Shown one piece after another: positions 11,605 through 22,114 of a stretch of 64,000 bases of DNA; position 1 is the stretch's first letter; each line of letters begins with the position of its first letter. Location: NCBI GenBank assembly GCA_902728285.1, contig CACVBU010001235.1, positions 1,335,233 through 1,399,232 on the forward strand, read 5' to 3'. The position numbers were made by a program, and so were the translations under genes. The notes beneath the pieces are model-generated. The model worked only from the letters and a program-made list of their open reading frames with translations. It did not search any database and was not told the DNA's origin. Origin of the DNA: Clytia hemisphaerica. Its lineage: Eukaryota; Cnidaria; Hydrozoa; Leptothecata; Clytiidae.

Positions 11605-12898
11605 CCCTACCTAAAGTTTAATTTGTAAGGGGAAAATAAGAAAGGCATGTAATTTTTTAAATATCTTTAACAATCAGTGTCAAAATATTCCTGAAATATA
11701 TAACATTCTTCAGAATTGAAAGTTCGAGCAAAAATCAAAACTTCAATAATCCCACTCTATGTCATTGGATAATTCAATCAAATATAATGACTTTGCTCGC
11801 AGATCGAGCCATGAAAAGGAAAAGGGAGTTTTTTTATCATAAATTAGTCCATGCATTGGTAAAGACAACCAGTAGAATTTTACTTTATCTCACTGTAATG
11901 TAAAGAAATGCAATCCATATCTACAAAATCAATCAAGTTTACATAGGTGCGACTATCTCGAGTCGAGGTTCTATCGAAGATCTCATTGTATTGTACTTTT
12001 TCATTAGGTAATTATTTTCCGATAAGAAAAATGGAAAATCCGAATCTTGTGCTTACCTTGCTAGAGATGAGTGCCCTTTTTTTAAGAATTTGGATACTCT
12101 TTTATTTTTTTTGAGGTTTCAGCCTAAATATTCTAGATATTCTTAACATGTTCTCCCTTGTCAACTTTGTAAAAACTACCGTATTTTTTCGAATAAACGC
12201 CCTGGGCGTCTTTTTGATTTTAAGACTTTCAGGAGGGGTGTTTATTCGAGGGGTGTTAGAGAAAGGGGTGTTAATTAAAAAATCTAAAACCTCCCATTGA
12301 GGGGAGGCGTCTTTCTCCTCAGAGAAGGATCGTGCATTCGAAGGAATACGGTAATTACCGAAAGGTGTATACTATTCTACAAAGAGTTATTTGATTCTCA
12401 TAAAGTAAAGTCTATTCACGATAAGTGTGCACTCTTTTTTCTTTTACCTATAACTTTTGAAGGAATTCTTCAATCTTTATAAATTTGGTATCATTGGAAA
12501 GATATTAGCGAGTGGAACAATTTGAAATAAATAAATCTTTAAAACAATTCTAAAAGTGAAGATGAAAATGAAGAAGAAAAAAATGAAGATCTTGTAGAAA
12601 AGTGCTACAAAAATGCTACTCTTTCTTATAATGTTGATACATATAAGATATTACTTCTTGTATTTGATAGATATTAAAATACCTAAGTCCAAAATAGGTA
12701 AAAATAATGGTGAAAGCTTGATTTTAAAGATCGTGTTTTACATATCTGCGTAGAAATTTAATTACATATCTGCGCAGCTCGAAATTACATAGTTGTGCAA
12801 AATAATTACATATTTGCGCAGAAATTACATATCTGCGCAAAATAATTACATATATGCGCAGCAATTACATATCTGCGCAAAAATTACATATCTGCGCA
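11605..12898 (-). mobile_element. Truncated copy of the 15.3-20.4 kb foldback-like element
   Basis: From about 11605 to 12898 this matches, in inverted orientation, the core and left end of the large element at 15342-20404. The right terminus is the same array of about 19-bp units (GCGCAGATATGTAATT) ending at TGCGCA (12898), where LINE sequence resumes. It lacks the 124-bp array and the 1.3-kb GC-rich insertion present in the other copy, and keeps a single GTCAAAAT at about 11679-11686. It therefore serves as an empty-site reference. Confidence 0.75.
12179..12351. mobile_element. TA-flanked MITE (copy 1)
   Basis: CCGTATTTTTTCGAATAAAC at the left matches the inverted right end CCGTATTCCTTCGAATGCAC. 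TA is duplicated at 12177-12178 and 12352-12353, the target choice of Tc1/mariner-type elements. A second copy sits at the homologous place in the large element (16778-16947). Confidence 0.7.
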
Positions 12899-12903
12899 CA
12901 ACA

Positions 12904-13872
12904 ACTTCTCGACTTCAGCAAAGCATTTGACAAAGTATTCGTAAATTGCTACTAAAACTTCAACATTACGGAGTCAACGGAAAAATCTTTGGATTAAAGA
13001 CTCTTCGTTGTTGTAAAAGGCACAATTTCCGGAAAGCTCTCCCGTTAGATCAGGGGTCCCCCAAGGAACTGTTTTAGGGCCCCTGTTGTTTCTCGTTTAC
13101 ATTAATGACATGCCCTTAACGGTAACGAGTCATCACTTCCACTCTTTGCAGATGATTCTCTACTGTACAGAATTTTTAAAAAGCTGGCAGACTGTCATGT
13201 GCTCCAAAACGATCTAAACAACTTAGTTCAATGGGAAAATAACTGGTCAATGGAATTTCATCCCGACAAATGCAAACTTATCCGTATCACAAAAAAAAGA
13301 TAATTGAAGCTTATTATTCCATCCATGGTGTCCAACTTGAGAAGGTTGACCAAGCAAAGTACCTCGGCATAACCATAACGAAAAATCTAAATTGGAAAAA
13401 ACACATTAGCAACATCGTATCAAAAGCAATTAATGTTCGCCTTTATCTTCAACAAAATCTTCGCTACTTCGACATGGAATCTAAACTCCTATGTTACAAA
13501 GTATTTGTGCGACCAATCTTGGAATATGCTAGCTCTGTTTGAAGTCCAAATAATACACAGCTGCTCATCAACAATTTAGAAATGGTACAAGGAAAGGCGG
13601 CTCGTTGGGTGGAAAAAAAGTCGCAATATGTTATCAGTCCAACACGAATGATCAAATCACTGGAAACTAGAAGACAAATAGCATGTCTGAAGTTACTATT
13701 TGACATCAACAATAACTCAAAATTTGTGGACGATAAATTAAAACCAGCACGTCAACGCTGTGTAAATATTAGATACCAACGGCAACATGCCCGATTGAAA
13801 GTTTATGAGAACTCGCACTTTCCCTTCACCATCAACCGAACAAATTACCTTCAAAGACATCAAATATATTAG
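12904..13872 (+). pseudogene. LINE reverse transcriptase, 3' piece of the split copy
   Basis: Resumes with LLDFSKAFDKV, then in changing frames [29 protein letters not shown] and NNWSMEFHPDKCK. The C-terminal part reads open from 13270 to 13872 except for one TGA at 13540-13542, where related elements usually have Trp (ASSVWSP). Several frameshifts occur between 12904 and 13270. With the piece at 9880-10200 it forms one dead LINE copy. Confidence 0.8.
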
Positions 13873-15136
13873 ATAGAAATAAGTTTATAGAAGAACTAGA
13901 AAAATCATTTGAAACCTAATTTATTATATGACTAAGAATAACTTTCGAGACTTTTAATTTCCTGCCTCTTTGTTAATTCCTACCTTCAGGAAAAATGTTA
14001 AGAAGTTCTAGGACGTGCCATGATAAACTAAGGCATAGGTGGTCACAATCAACTTACTACCCATAAAAATGATGTTTGCAACACAATAAAAACTTCACTT
14101 AGAGCAATACAAGCCAGAAAGAAATTGGTCTCAACTTTTCAATATTTCTAGCATGCCTCTCACTGGAAAGCTTTATTCAAGGGCTTCTTTCTTGAACATT
14201 ACATTACATTAGGTTAACCTGTACGTAACGCCATTTTGTTTCTACTTTCCTTCTTGCTCAAAAATATTACAGCTTTGCTTCTTCAAAGGGTGCCGAATTA
14301 AAAGGGAAAGAATCGGAAAACAGCGCCGTTTCTTATCATCTTTTCCCAAATCTCTGGTTTGATTTGTCGAAAAGGACTTTTCATGGCTTGCGCTTTGAGC
14401 TTGATTATCATTTGGTATTTCGTTGTCATAAATTTCCAGACTATTGTTAGGATTTTCAGAAGGGACTGTTTGATTTTTCATGGTTACCGGTTTACGCTCT
14501 TTGGAAGTAATCAGGAATTTAGCCATACTATTTCTTAGAGCCAACTCTTGCAATATATGGTGTCTTGAATATGACGCACATTTTATCCTGAAACTGTCAG
14601 AGTTTTATGACGGAATAAGTATCGACGAGAAAGATTTGTATAAAAATATTAACGTCTACGTCAACTATCTATAAATGAAAACCATAAAACGCCTCATATC
14701 ATTCCATTTATAAAATACATTATAAAACTATTCGCAAACATGCATCTAATAATAATATAATAGTTATAACATCTTGGTTGGACAACCATTGAGATAGTGC
14801 TCAATGCTTCGCGTAGAGCGAATCATAAATTATATCTTTCGAAAATTCACAAGGTTAAAAAATACATTACTTGAAGTTTCATGCTTATCGCAATCATCAG
14901 ATGTGTAAAAACATAATAGTTAATAACTAGACGGTTCCCGTCGTCGCAAACGCCGGTTAACGGTTTTGCTTGCACATCAAAAGCCTTTAAAATACTATAA
15001 TGTGGGTTAATTCTTGACATCGTTTTGGCTTAGAATGCGGAATACAATAATAAAATTATACTTCTAAACTTTCTACATCAGTCAAAATTTTGGGTCTGTA
15101 AGCCTCGATGATATGTCTGTTTAAGATAACGGAAGT
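13873..15136. other. Intergenic; possible LINE tail and a copy of another repeat
   Basis: 13873-14100 is probably the tail of the LINE. A 103-codon minus-strand ORF at 14242-14553 has no recognisable motif. At about 14925-14990 AACTAGACGGTTCCCGTCGT is a diverged copy of the left end of the element at 26645 (AACTAGCCGGTACCCGGCGT); its other end was not located. Confidence 0.45.
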
Positions 15137-15341
15137 TTGTGTTCGATGAAATGCCATAGTGACCCTGTCAAAATTAACTTCAATGTGCACTCTGAGGAAA
15201 GCTATGTTTACATCTTAGCTTCCAAGCGAGGACCAGCAATAAAAAAAACCAAACATTTTGATATTCTTGATGAGATTAAGAAAATGAATCAAGGCTACAA
15301 TGTTCTCCTCTTAGACAATGAGATACATGTAACTGATGTTG
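15137..15341 (+). pseudogene. Unrecognised coding exon interrupted by a 5-kb insertion
   Basis: An open frame (MCSMKCHSDPVKINF, then VYILASKRGPAIKKTKHFDI) reaches NEIHVTD and then runs into the terminal array of the foldback-like element. After that element, 20409-20469 reads TDIDFWERLFVPIS before a stop. Joining at the similar flanks AACTGATGTTG and AACTGACATTG would keep one frame through the junction. The family is not recognised. The reading upstream of 15137 contains a stop. Confidence 0.4.
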
Positions 15342-15599
15342 TGCGCAGATATGTAATTTTTGCGCAGATATGTAATTTCTGCGCAACTATGTAATTTCTG
15401 CGCAAATATGTAATTATTTTGCGCAACTATGTAATTTCGAGCTGCGCAGATATGTAATTAAATTTCTGCGCAGATATGTAAAACACGATCTTTAAAATCA
15501 ATGGTACCCCATTGATAGCTTTTACCATTATTTTTACCTTTTTTGGACTTAGGTATTTTAGCTAATTTCTATCAAATACAAGAAGTAATATCTTATTAT

Positions 15600-16600
15600 G
15601 ATCATCTACTATTATAAGAATCATCGTTATAAGAAACTGATCTATAACTTTTCAACGAATAAGTTTTAACTTTCGGTGATTGGTTCTTTCAAAGCTAACA
15701 TGGAATAGCGCCTAAAATGGAAAAAATTATTTTTCTTATAAGCATCATCTTTATAAGAAAATGATCTATAACTTTTCAACCACTAAGTCTTAACTTTCGG
15801 TGATTGGTTCTTTCAAAGCAAACATAGAATAGCGCCTAAAATGGAAAAAATTATTTTTCTTATAAGCATCATCTTTATAAGAAAATTATCTATAACTTTT
15901 CAACCACTAAGTTTTAACTTTCGGTGATTGGTTCTTTCAAAGCAAACATAGAATAGCGCCTAAAATGAAAATAATTATTTTTCTTATAAGCATCATCTTT
16001 ATAAGAAAATGATCTATAACTTTTCAACCACTAAGTTTTAACTTTTGGTGATTGGTTCTTTCAAAGCAAACATAGAATAGCGCCTAAAATGGAAAAAATT
16101 ATTTTTCTTATAAGCATCACCTTTATAAGAAAATGATCTATAACTTTTCAACCACTAAGTTTTAACTTTCGGTGATTGGTTCTTTCAAAGCAAACATAGA
16201 ATAGCGCCTAAAATGAAAATAATTATTTTTCTTATAAGCATCATCTTTATCATCTTTATAAGAAAATGATCTATAACTTTTCAACCACTAAGTTTTAACT
16301 TTCGGTGATTGGTTCTTTCAAAGCAAACATAGAATAGCGCCTAAAATGAAAATAATTATTTTTCTTATAAGCATCATCTTTATAAGAAAATGATCTATAA
16401 CTTTTCAACCACTAAGTTTTAACTTTTGGTGATTGGTTCTTTCAAAGCAAACATAGAATAGCGCCTAAAATGAAAATAATTATTTTTCTTATAAGCATCA
16501 TCTTTATAAGAAAATGATCTATAACTTTTCAACCACTAAGTTTTAGCTTTCGAGGCTTTCGACCTAAAATGAAAATAATTATTTTTCTTATAAGCAACTA
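15600..16600. repeat. Left 124-bp satellite array
   Basis: The anchor CTTATAAGCATC starts at 15735, 15859, 15983, 16107, 16231, 16364 and 16488, i.e. steps of 124 except one unit lengthened by 9 bp (a duplicated CATCTTTAT). The last unit near 16587 is shortened. Units differ by few substitutions, implying recent homogenisation or expansion. Confidence 0.9.
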
Positions 16601-16777
16601 CTTTACAAGAATCAAAGCAATAACTCTTGATAGAGGGTAATATATCTTTCGTTTATTAGTTTTTGCAAGTAAACAAGGGATGACGCATAATATGGCCATA
16701 TTTATTTTTCTTATAAGCATCAGCTTTATGGGAATCAAATAACTCTTTGTAGAATAGTATATACCTTTCGGTAATTA

Positions 16778-16947
16778 CCGTATTCCTTCGAATACACGCT
16801 CCTTCTCTGAGGGAAAAGACTCCCCTCAATAGGAGGTTTTAAATTTTTTAATTAACACCCCTTTCTTTAACACCCCTCGAATAAACACCCCTCCTGAAAG
16901 TCTTAAAATCAAAAAGACGCCCAGGACGTTTATTCGAAGAAATACGG
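16778..16947. mobile_element. TA-flanked MITE (copy 2)
   Basis: Inverted ends CCGTATTCCTTCGAATACAC and CCGTATTTCTTCGAATAAAC, with TA at 16776-16777 and 16948-16949. It occupies the same position in this large element as copy 1 does in the truncated copy, so it inserted before the two copies separated. Confidence 0.75.
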
Positions 16948-17437
16948 TAGTTTTTACAAAGTTAACATGGGACAACATGTTAAGAATATCTTTAGGCTGA
17001 AACCTAAAAAAAAATAAGAGTATCCAAATTCTTAAAAAAAAGTGAACCCATCTATAGCAAGGTAAGCTCAAGATTCGGATTTTCTATTTATCTTATCGGT
17101 ACAACCTAATAAAAAAGTACAATACCTATAATGAGATCTTCGATAGAACCTCGACTCGAGACAGTCGCACCTATGTAAACTTTATTGATTTTGTAGATAT
17201 GGATTGCATTTCTTTACGCATTACAGTGAGATAAAGTAAAATTCTATTGGTTGTCTTTACCAACGCATGGAATAATTCATGATAAAAACTCCCTTTTCCT
17301 TTTCATGGTTCCATCTACGAGCAAAGTCATTATATTTAATTGGATTATCCAATGAAATAGAGTGGGATTATTGAAGGTGTGATTCTCGCTCGAACTTAAA
17401 TTCTGAAGAATGTCATACATTTCAGGAACATTTTGAC

Positions 17438-18762
17438 GGTGTCAGGAAAATTGCCCCCGAGAAAACTGCCCCCCGGAAAACTGCCCCCTGGAAAATTGCC
17501 CCCTAGGAAAATTGCCCCCCAGAAAATTGCCCCCCAGAAAATTGCCCCCTAGGAAAATTGCCCCCCGGAAAATTGCCCCCTATTTTTCCATTTTTCGAAA
17601 CTAAATCTAACTCAATTTTCAACATTTGGGAGATTTTGGATTGCGCAATTTTACGTGATCGCGTCTTAACGGATTAAGAGATCTAGAATATTTTGGGGCT
17701 ATATTTTGGTCCAACGGTTGCAGGTTGCAGCCGTAATTTTCATTAAGTTGACGCTTTTTATAAGAAATAATGTGGTTTAACCATGGAATACAGAGAAAGC
17801 GTTTTCTCTGTTTAGCGATAGTCAATTTCAATGTGTTTTATACTGTATTTCTTTCGCTATTCAAGTATTTTCTTTATGGTTTTACAAAATTTCTTGGTCA
17901 TATGGAATGGATAACTTCATTCTTACTATATTCCTCACGCTGACCATTGATCTGCTTTGCATGTTTTAGTTTTTAGTTTTTTCTTAAAGAAAAAAGACGC
18001 CTCAAAAACGACTTTTACAAGTTTTGTATGAGGTGGAGAAAGATAGTCGAGTAATAAAATCACTTTCAAAAAAATCTTTCCCCATTTCTTAACCCTAAGC
18101 GCCCTATCCGTGCTATCTTAAGCTAAGGGAACTAATTTTTACTAACTCGCCAAAATAAGTTCCCACCAAAATTAAAATTTCAGTTTTTCTTGGCTAAATA
18201 ACCCCTGAAATTCAACAAAGTTGCTCAAAATAAGATGAAATAGAACAGATTTGCGCTGTCATTCGCTAAAATTAATTCCAACCACAGTTAAAAAATTAAT
18301 TACAGTATTCCCCAAAAAAAGTTCCCACCAAAATAATCTATTTTTCGAAAATTTTCTACCCAGGACATTGTTGATCCAACCCCTCCTCCGCTTATCAATT
18401 TTTCGGAATCTGAAACTTCTTTTTTGTACGGATTATGCTGTTTTAGCCTTTTTTCCAATCCACCCCCGCTGACCCCCGTTTACTAGGTACCCTAAGAGTA
18501 ATTCAAAACTACTTAATTTTACAGCTACAATGGCCATTTGAAGTTTCATTGGATTTTATAAAAAAGTGGAAAAAAAGATGGCGGGGGGGGGGGCAATTTT
18601 CCGGGGGGGGCAATTTTCCCAGGGGCAATTTTCCCAGGGGGCAATTTTCTGGGGGCATTTTTCCTAGGGGGCAGTTTTCCCAGGGGGCAATTTTCCAGGG
18701 GGCAATTTTCCGGGGGTAGTTTTCCGGGGGGCAATTTTCTCGGGGGCAATTTTCCTAGAACC
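17438..18762. mobile_element. 1.3-kb inverted-repeat element rich in GGAAAATTGCCCCC units
   Basis: The perfect 8-bp target duplication ATTTTGAC is at 17430-17437 and 18763-18770. Termini are GGTGTCAGGAAAATTGCCCC and, inverted, GGTTCTAGGAAAATTGCCCC. They continue as imperfect inverted arrays of 14-16 bp GGAAAATTGCCCCC units (17444-17580 and 18575-18755). The centre (17600-18540) has no convincing ORF. The 8-bp duplication fits hAT or P superfamilies. The uninterrupted target is visible in the related copy at about 11679-11686. Confidence 0.88.
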
Positions 18763-18989
18763 ATTTTGACACTGATTGTTAAAGATTACTTTCTTATTTT
18801 CCCCTTACAAATTAAACCAAGGCAAATTATGCGACTTTAAGCCATCTAAAAGGAGACAAATTTAAATTTTTTTCTAAGTGGAATTGGCATTCTGCAACGG
18901 CTCTATCGAAAGAAATAGGCAATTCTGCTAAATCTAACATTAGTTTATAAGAATTTTATAAGAACAAGGATATTTTTCTAAGTGGAATA

Positions 18990-20080
18990 GGCTTTCAGAG
19001 ATTTGATTTATCAAACAAAAGCTAACAAATAGTGTTTAAGAGTTATGAATTGTGTTCTTATAAAGTTGATGCTTATAAGAAAAATAAATGTTTCTAGGTT
19101 AAGCACAATCCTATATTTACTTTGAAAGAGCCAAACGCCGAAAGCTAATAATCATTGGTTTAGAAGTTATGAATTGTGTTCTTATAAAGTTGATGCTTAT
19201 AAGAAAAATAAATGTTTCTAGGTTAAGCACAATCCTATATATGCTTTAAAAGAACCAAACGCCGAAAGCTAATAATCATTGGTTTAGAAGTTATGAATTG
19301 TGTTCTTATAAAGTTGATGCTTATAAGAAAAATAAATGTTTCTAGGTTAAGCACAATCCTTTATTTACTTTAAAAGAACCAAACGCCGAAAGCTAATAAT
19401 CATTGGTTTAGAAGTTATGAATTGTGTTCTTATAAAGTTGATGCTTATAAGAAAAATAAATGTTTCTAGGTTAAGCACAATCCTATATATGCTTTAAAGA
19501 ACCAAACGCCGAAAGCTAATAATCATTGGTTTAGAAGTTATGAATTGTGTTCTTATAAAGTTGATGCTTATAAGAAAAATAAATGTTTCTAGGTTAAGCA
19601 CAATCCTTTATTTACTTTAAAAGAACCAAACGCCGAAAGCTAATAATCATTGGTTTAGAAGTTATGAATTGTGTTCTTATAAAGTTGATGCTTATAAGAA
19701 AAATAAATGTTTCTAGGTTAAGCACAATCCTATATATGCTTTAAAAGAACCAAACGCCGAAAGCTAATAATCATTGGTTTAGAAGTTATGAATTGTGTTC
19801 TTATAAAGTTGATGCTTATAAGAAAAATAAATGTTTCTAGCTTAAGCACAATCAAATATTTGCTTTGAAAGAACCAAACGCCGAAAGCTAATAATCATTG
19901 GTTTAGAAGTTATGAATTGTGTTCTTATAAAGTTGATGCTTATAAGAAAAATAAAATTTTCTAGCTTAAACACAACCCTATATTTACTTTGGAAGAACCA
20001 ATCGCCGAAAGCCAATATCACTTTGATAAAAAGATATTGACTTGTTTCTTATAAAGATGATGCTTATAATAAAAACAACA
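18990..20080. repeat. Right 124-bp satellite array
   Basis: The anchor GTTCTTATAAAGTTGATGC starts at 19054, 19178, 19302, 19426, 19549, 19673, 19797 and 19921: 124-bp steps with one of 123. Alternating sub-variants (TATATATGC versus TTTATTTAC) suggest duplication of two-unit blocks. Confidence 0.9.
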
Positions 20081-20578
20081 ATTGCCAAATCTTTGGCATA
20101 GTCCAAGAACAAAGTCCAAGATATTACTTCTTGTATTAGAAAAATTTATGTTAAAATCGAGTCAGTTTTTCAAAAAATAACTAAGTCCAAAAGGTCGTGT
20201 TTTACATATCTGCGCAGAAATATAATTACATATCTGCGCAGCTCGAAATTACATAGTTGCGCAAAATAATTACATATTTGCGCAGAAATTACATATCTGC
20301 GCAAAATAATTACATATCTGCGCAAAATAATTACATATCTGCGCAAAATAATTACATATCTGCGCAGAAATTACATATCTGCGCAAAAATTACATATCTG
20401 CGCATAACAACTGACATTGATTTTTGGGAAAGACTGTTTGTACCAATATCTTGTTGTCAATATTGTTGATAAATCATGGAGATTCAATGCTCTCAACAGA
20501 TATATTTCACCTCTCTTGGTAATTTATGACGTTTCGCTACCTTCTATTATTGACTGTCGAACGTGCTAACCGCACCGG

Positions 20579-21337
20579 CTCAACTTCAGTATCTTTGAAA
20601 TCATTCGTAGGCCCAATTGTAAACTTAATGGCTTAAGAAAAATGATAGCATTTTGGGTTTTAGCCTCGTTTAGGCTTAAAACTCGTCCCCAGGCCCCAAA
20701 AATCAAAATTTTGAAAAAATGAAAAAATAAAACCCAGGGATTTGCCCAAGGATCAAGTGTGCAAAATTTTAACTCAATCGGACCAATTTTGAAGTCTCCA
20801 ACCTGCCCCAAAGTTTTAGCCTCGTTTTGGCGAAAAACTCGTCCCCAGGCCCCAAAAATCAAAATTTTGAAAACATGAAAAAAGGCCCCTAGGGATTTGC
20901 CCAAGGATCAAGTGTGCAAAATTTCAACCCAATCGGACCAATTTTGAAGTCTCCAACGTGCCCAAAGTTTTAGCCTCGTTTTGGCGAAAAACTCGTCCCC
21001 AGGCTCCAAAAATCAAAATTTTTCAAACATGAAAAAACACCCCCAGGGATTTACCCAAGGATCAAGTGTGGAAAATTTCAGCCCAATCGGACCATTTTTG
21101 AAGTCTCCAGCCTGCCCCAAAGTTTTAGCCTCGTTTTAACGAAAAACTCGTCCCCAGGCCCCAAAAATCAAAATTTTGAAAAAATGAAAAACACTCCCAG
21201 GGATTTGCCCAAGGATCAAATGTGGAAAATTTCAGCCCAATCAGACCATTCTTGAAGTCTCCAGCCTGCCCTAAAATTTTGGTGACAGACACACAGACAC
21301 ACAGACATTCTCAGATTCTAGCTCAACTGAAGTTGAG
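20579..21337 (-). mobile_element. Tandem-repeat-bearing element with palindromic terminus (copy 1)
   Basis: Left end CTCAACTTCAGT (20579-20590). Right end is the 16-bp palindrome CTCAACTGAAGTTGAG (21322-21337), preceded by ACAGACACACAGACA microsatellite. The interior is four copies of a unit of about 155 bp; the anchor TTTTAGCCTCG is at 20657, 20814, 20968 and 21123. A second copy in opposite orientation is at 62969-63472. The plan of short inverted ends, terminal hairpin, microsatellite and variable tandem repeats is like Helitron-related non-autonomous elements (HINE/pearl-like); the class is inference. Confidence 0.65.
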
Positions 21338-21358
21338 AATAGCTTACCACAATTAAAG

Positions 21359-21797
21359 TTGATTTTCAAGTTGTTTTCTCAACCACTTTGTAACGGAAAT
21401 AATGATTTACCAACTTTGATTGCATCAAAGATTTGTGATGCTAGAAATTTTGAATTGAATGATGGAAATGTTACTGGTAGGATTGAATCCTACAGTGGGA
21501 ATTCCTTTATGGATTTGACTACCATAAGGCATACCAATTGCAAAGTGATCGTAGAGGGTGAGCGTGAACGTCGTGCAGTGTGTTCTGGCTACAGGCCAGT
21601 TTTGTATGCTATGCAGTCAAGAAAAAGGAACAGTACAGGAGATGTGAGCAGTTCAACTAATGATCGGTATCTTAATGTGCAGCAATTGCAAGAGAAATTT
21701 AGAAAATATGAAAACGACAGAAAGGCTTTGAAATCAAAAATAAGGAGGATAGATGAAAGGGTTAAGAAATGTGTCATGGAAGAAGGTGTCACTCTAG
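21359..21797 (+). pseudogene. Unrecognised, possibly transposon-related exon truncated by a retrotransposon
   Basis: The open frame includes KICDARNFELNDGNVTGRIE, TIRHTNCKVIVEGERERRAV, CSGYRPVLYAMQSR and a charged, coiled-coil-like end (LQEKFRKYENDRKALKSKIR). The Cys/Arg spacing resembles Cys-rich modules in some invertebrate transposase-like proteins, but I cannot name the family. The frame then enters the TTA repeat at 21798, where the R4/Dong-like retrotransposon begins; everything after 21797 in this frame is retrotransposon sequence. Confidence 0.4.
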
Positions 21798-22114
21798 TTA
21801 TTATTATTTTCTTTATATCTGCATTTTATTACAATCACCAACCGGGTTGCACCCAGCAACCTATGGCGGATGAAGGTTTTCTATAAGGAGTGGCGAGAGT
21901 TCGAATAAATAATGAGTTCTTGAAAGTAAAAAAAAAATTTGTTCTAAAAAGTGTATAAAACTGAATTGTAAAAAACTAATATAAAAATTGTATAAAACTA
22001 TATAAAACTAAAATCTATAAAAACTGTATAAAAATAAAATGTAGAAAACTTGTAAAAAAAAGATTTTAAAAAACTGTCGGTATAAATAAGCTGTATATAA
22101 AAAAATAATTTAAT

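Larger units (their letters stand above)
15342..20404. mobile_element. Foldback-like element with mirror-image satellite arms
   Basis: Both ends are inverted arrays of about 19-bp units (GCGCAGATATGTAATTTTTG): 15342-15482 at the left and about 20200-20404 at the right. Next come inverted arrays of 124-bp units, about 15600-16600 at the left and 18990-20080 at the right. The two array families are homologous in inverted orientation; shared blocks include TTTCGG.G.TTGGTTCTTT and TTATTTTTCTTATAAGC. The centre has a TA-flanked MITE (16778-16947) and a 1.3-kb GC-rich element (17438-18762). No transposase-like ORF is present, so the element would be non-autonomous. A probable, slightly diverged 11-bp flanking repeat is AACTGATGTTG at 15331-15341 and AACTGACATTG at 20409-20419. 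Confidence 0.8.

Noticed and set aside
18546..18764. Minus-strand ORF of Leu-Pro-Pro-Gly-Lys repeats
   Set aside because: It is the translation of GGAAAATTGCCCCC terminal repeats of a transposon, with no independent coding signal.
15342..20404. Regularly spaced repeats resembling a CRISPR array
   Set aside because: Units are contiguous satellites without unique spacers, in inverted pairs at transposon ends, and the genome is clearly animal.
20257..20469. ORF with NYISAQ repeats
   Set aside because: It is the translation of the terminal 19-bp array of the foldback-like element. Only the last residues may be genuine coding sequence.
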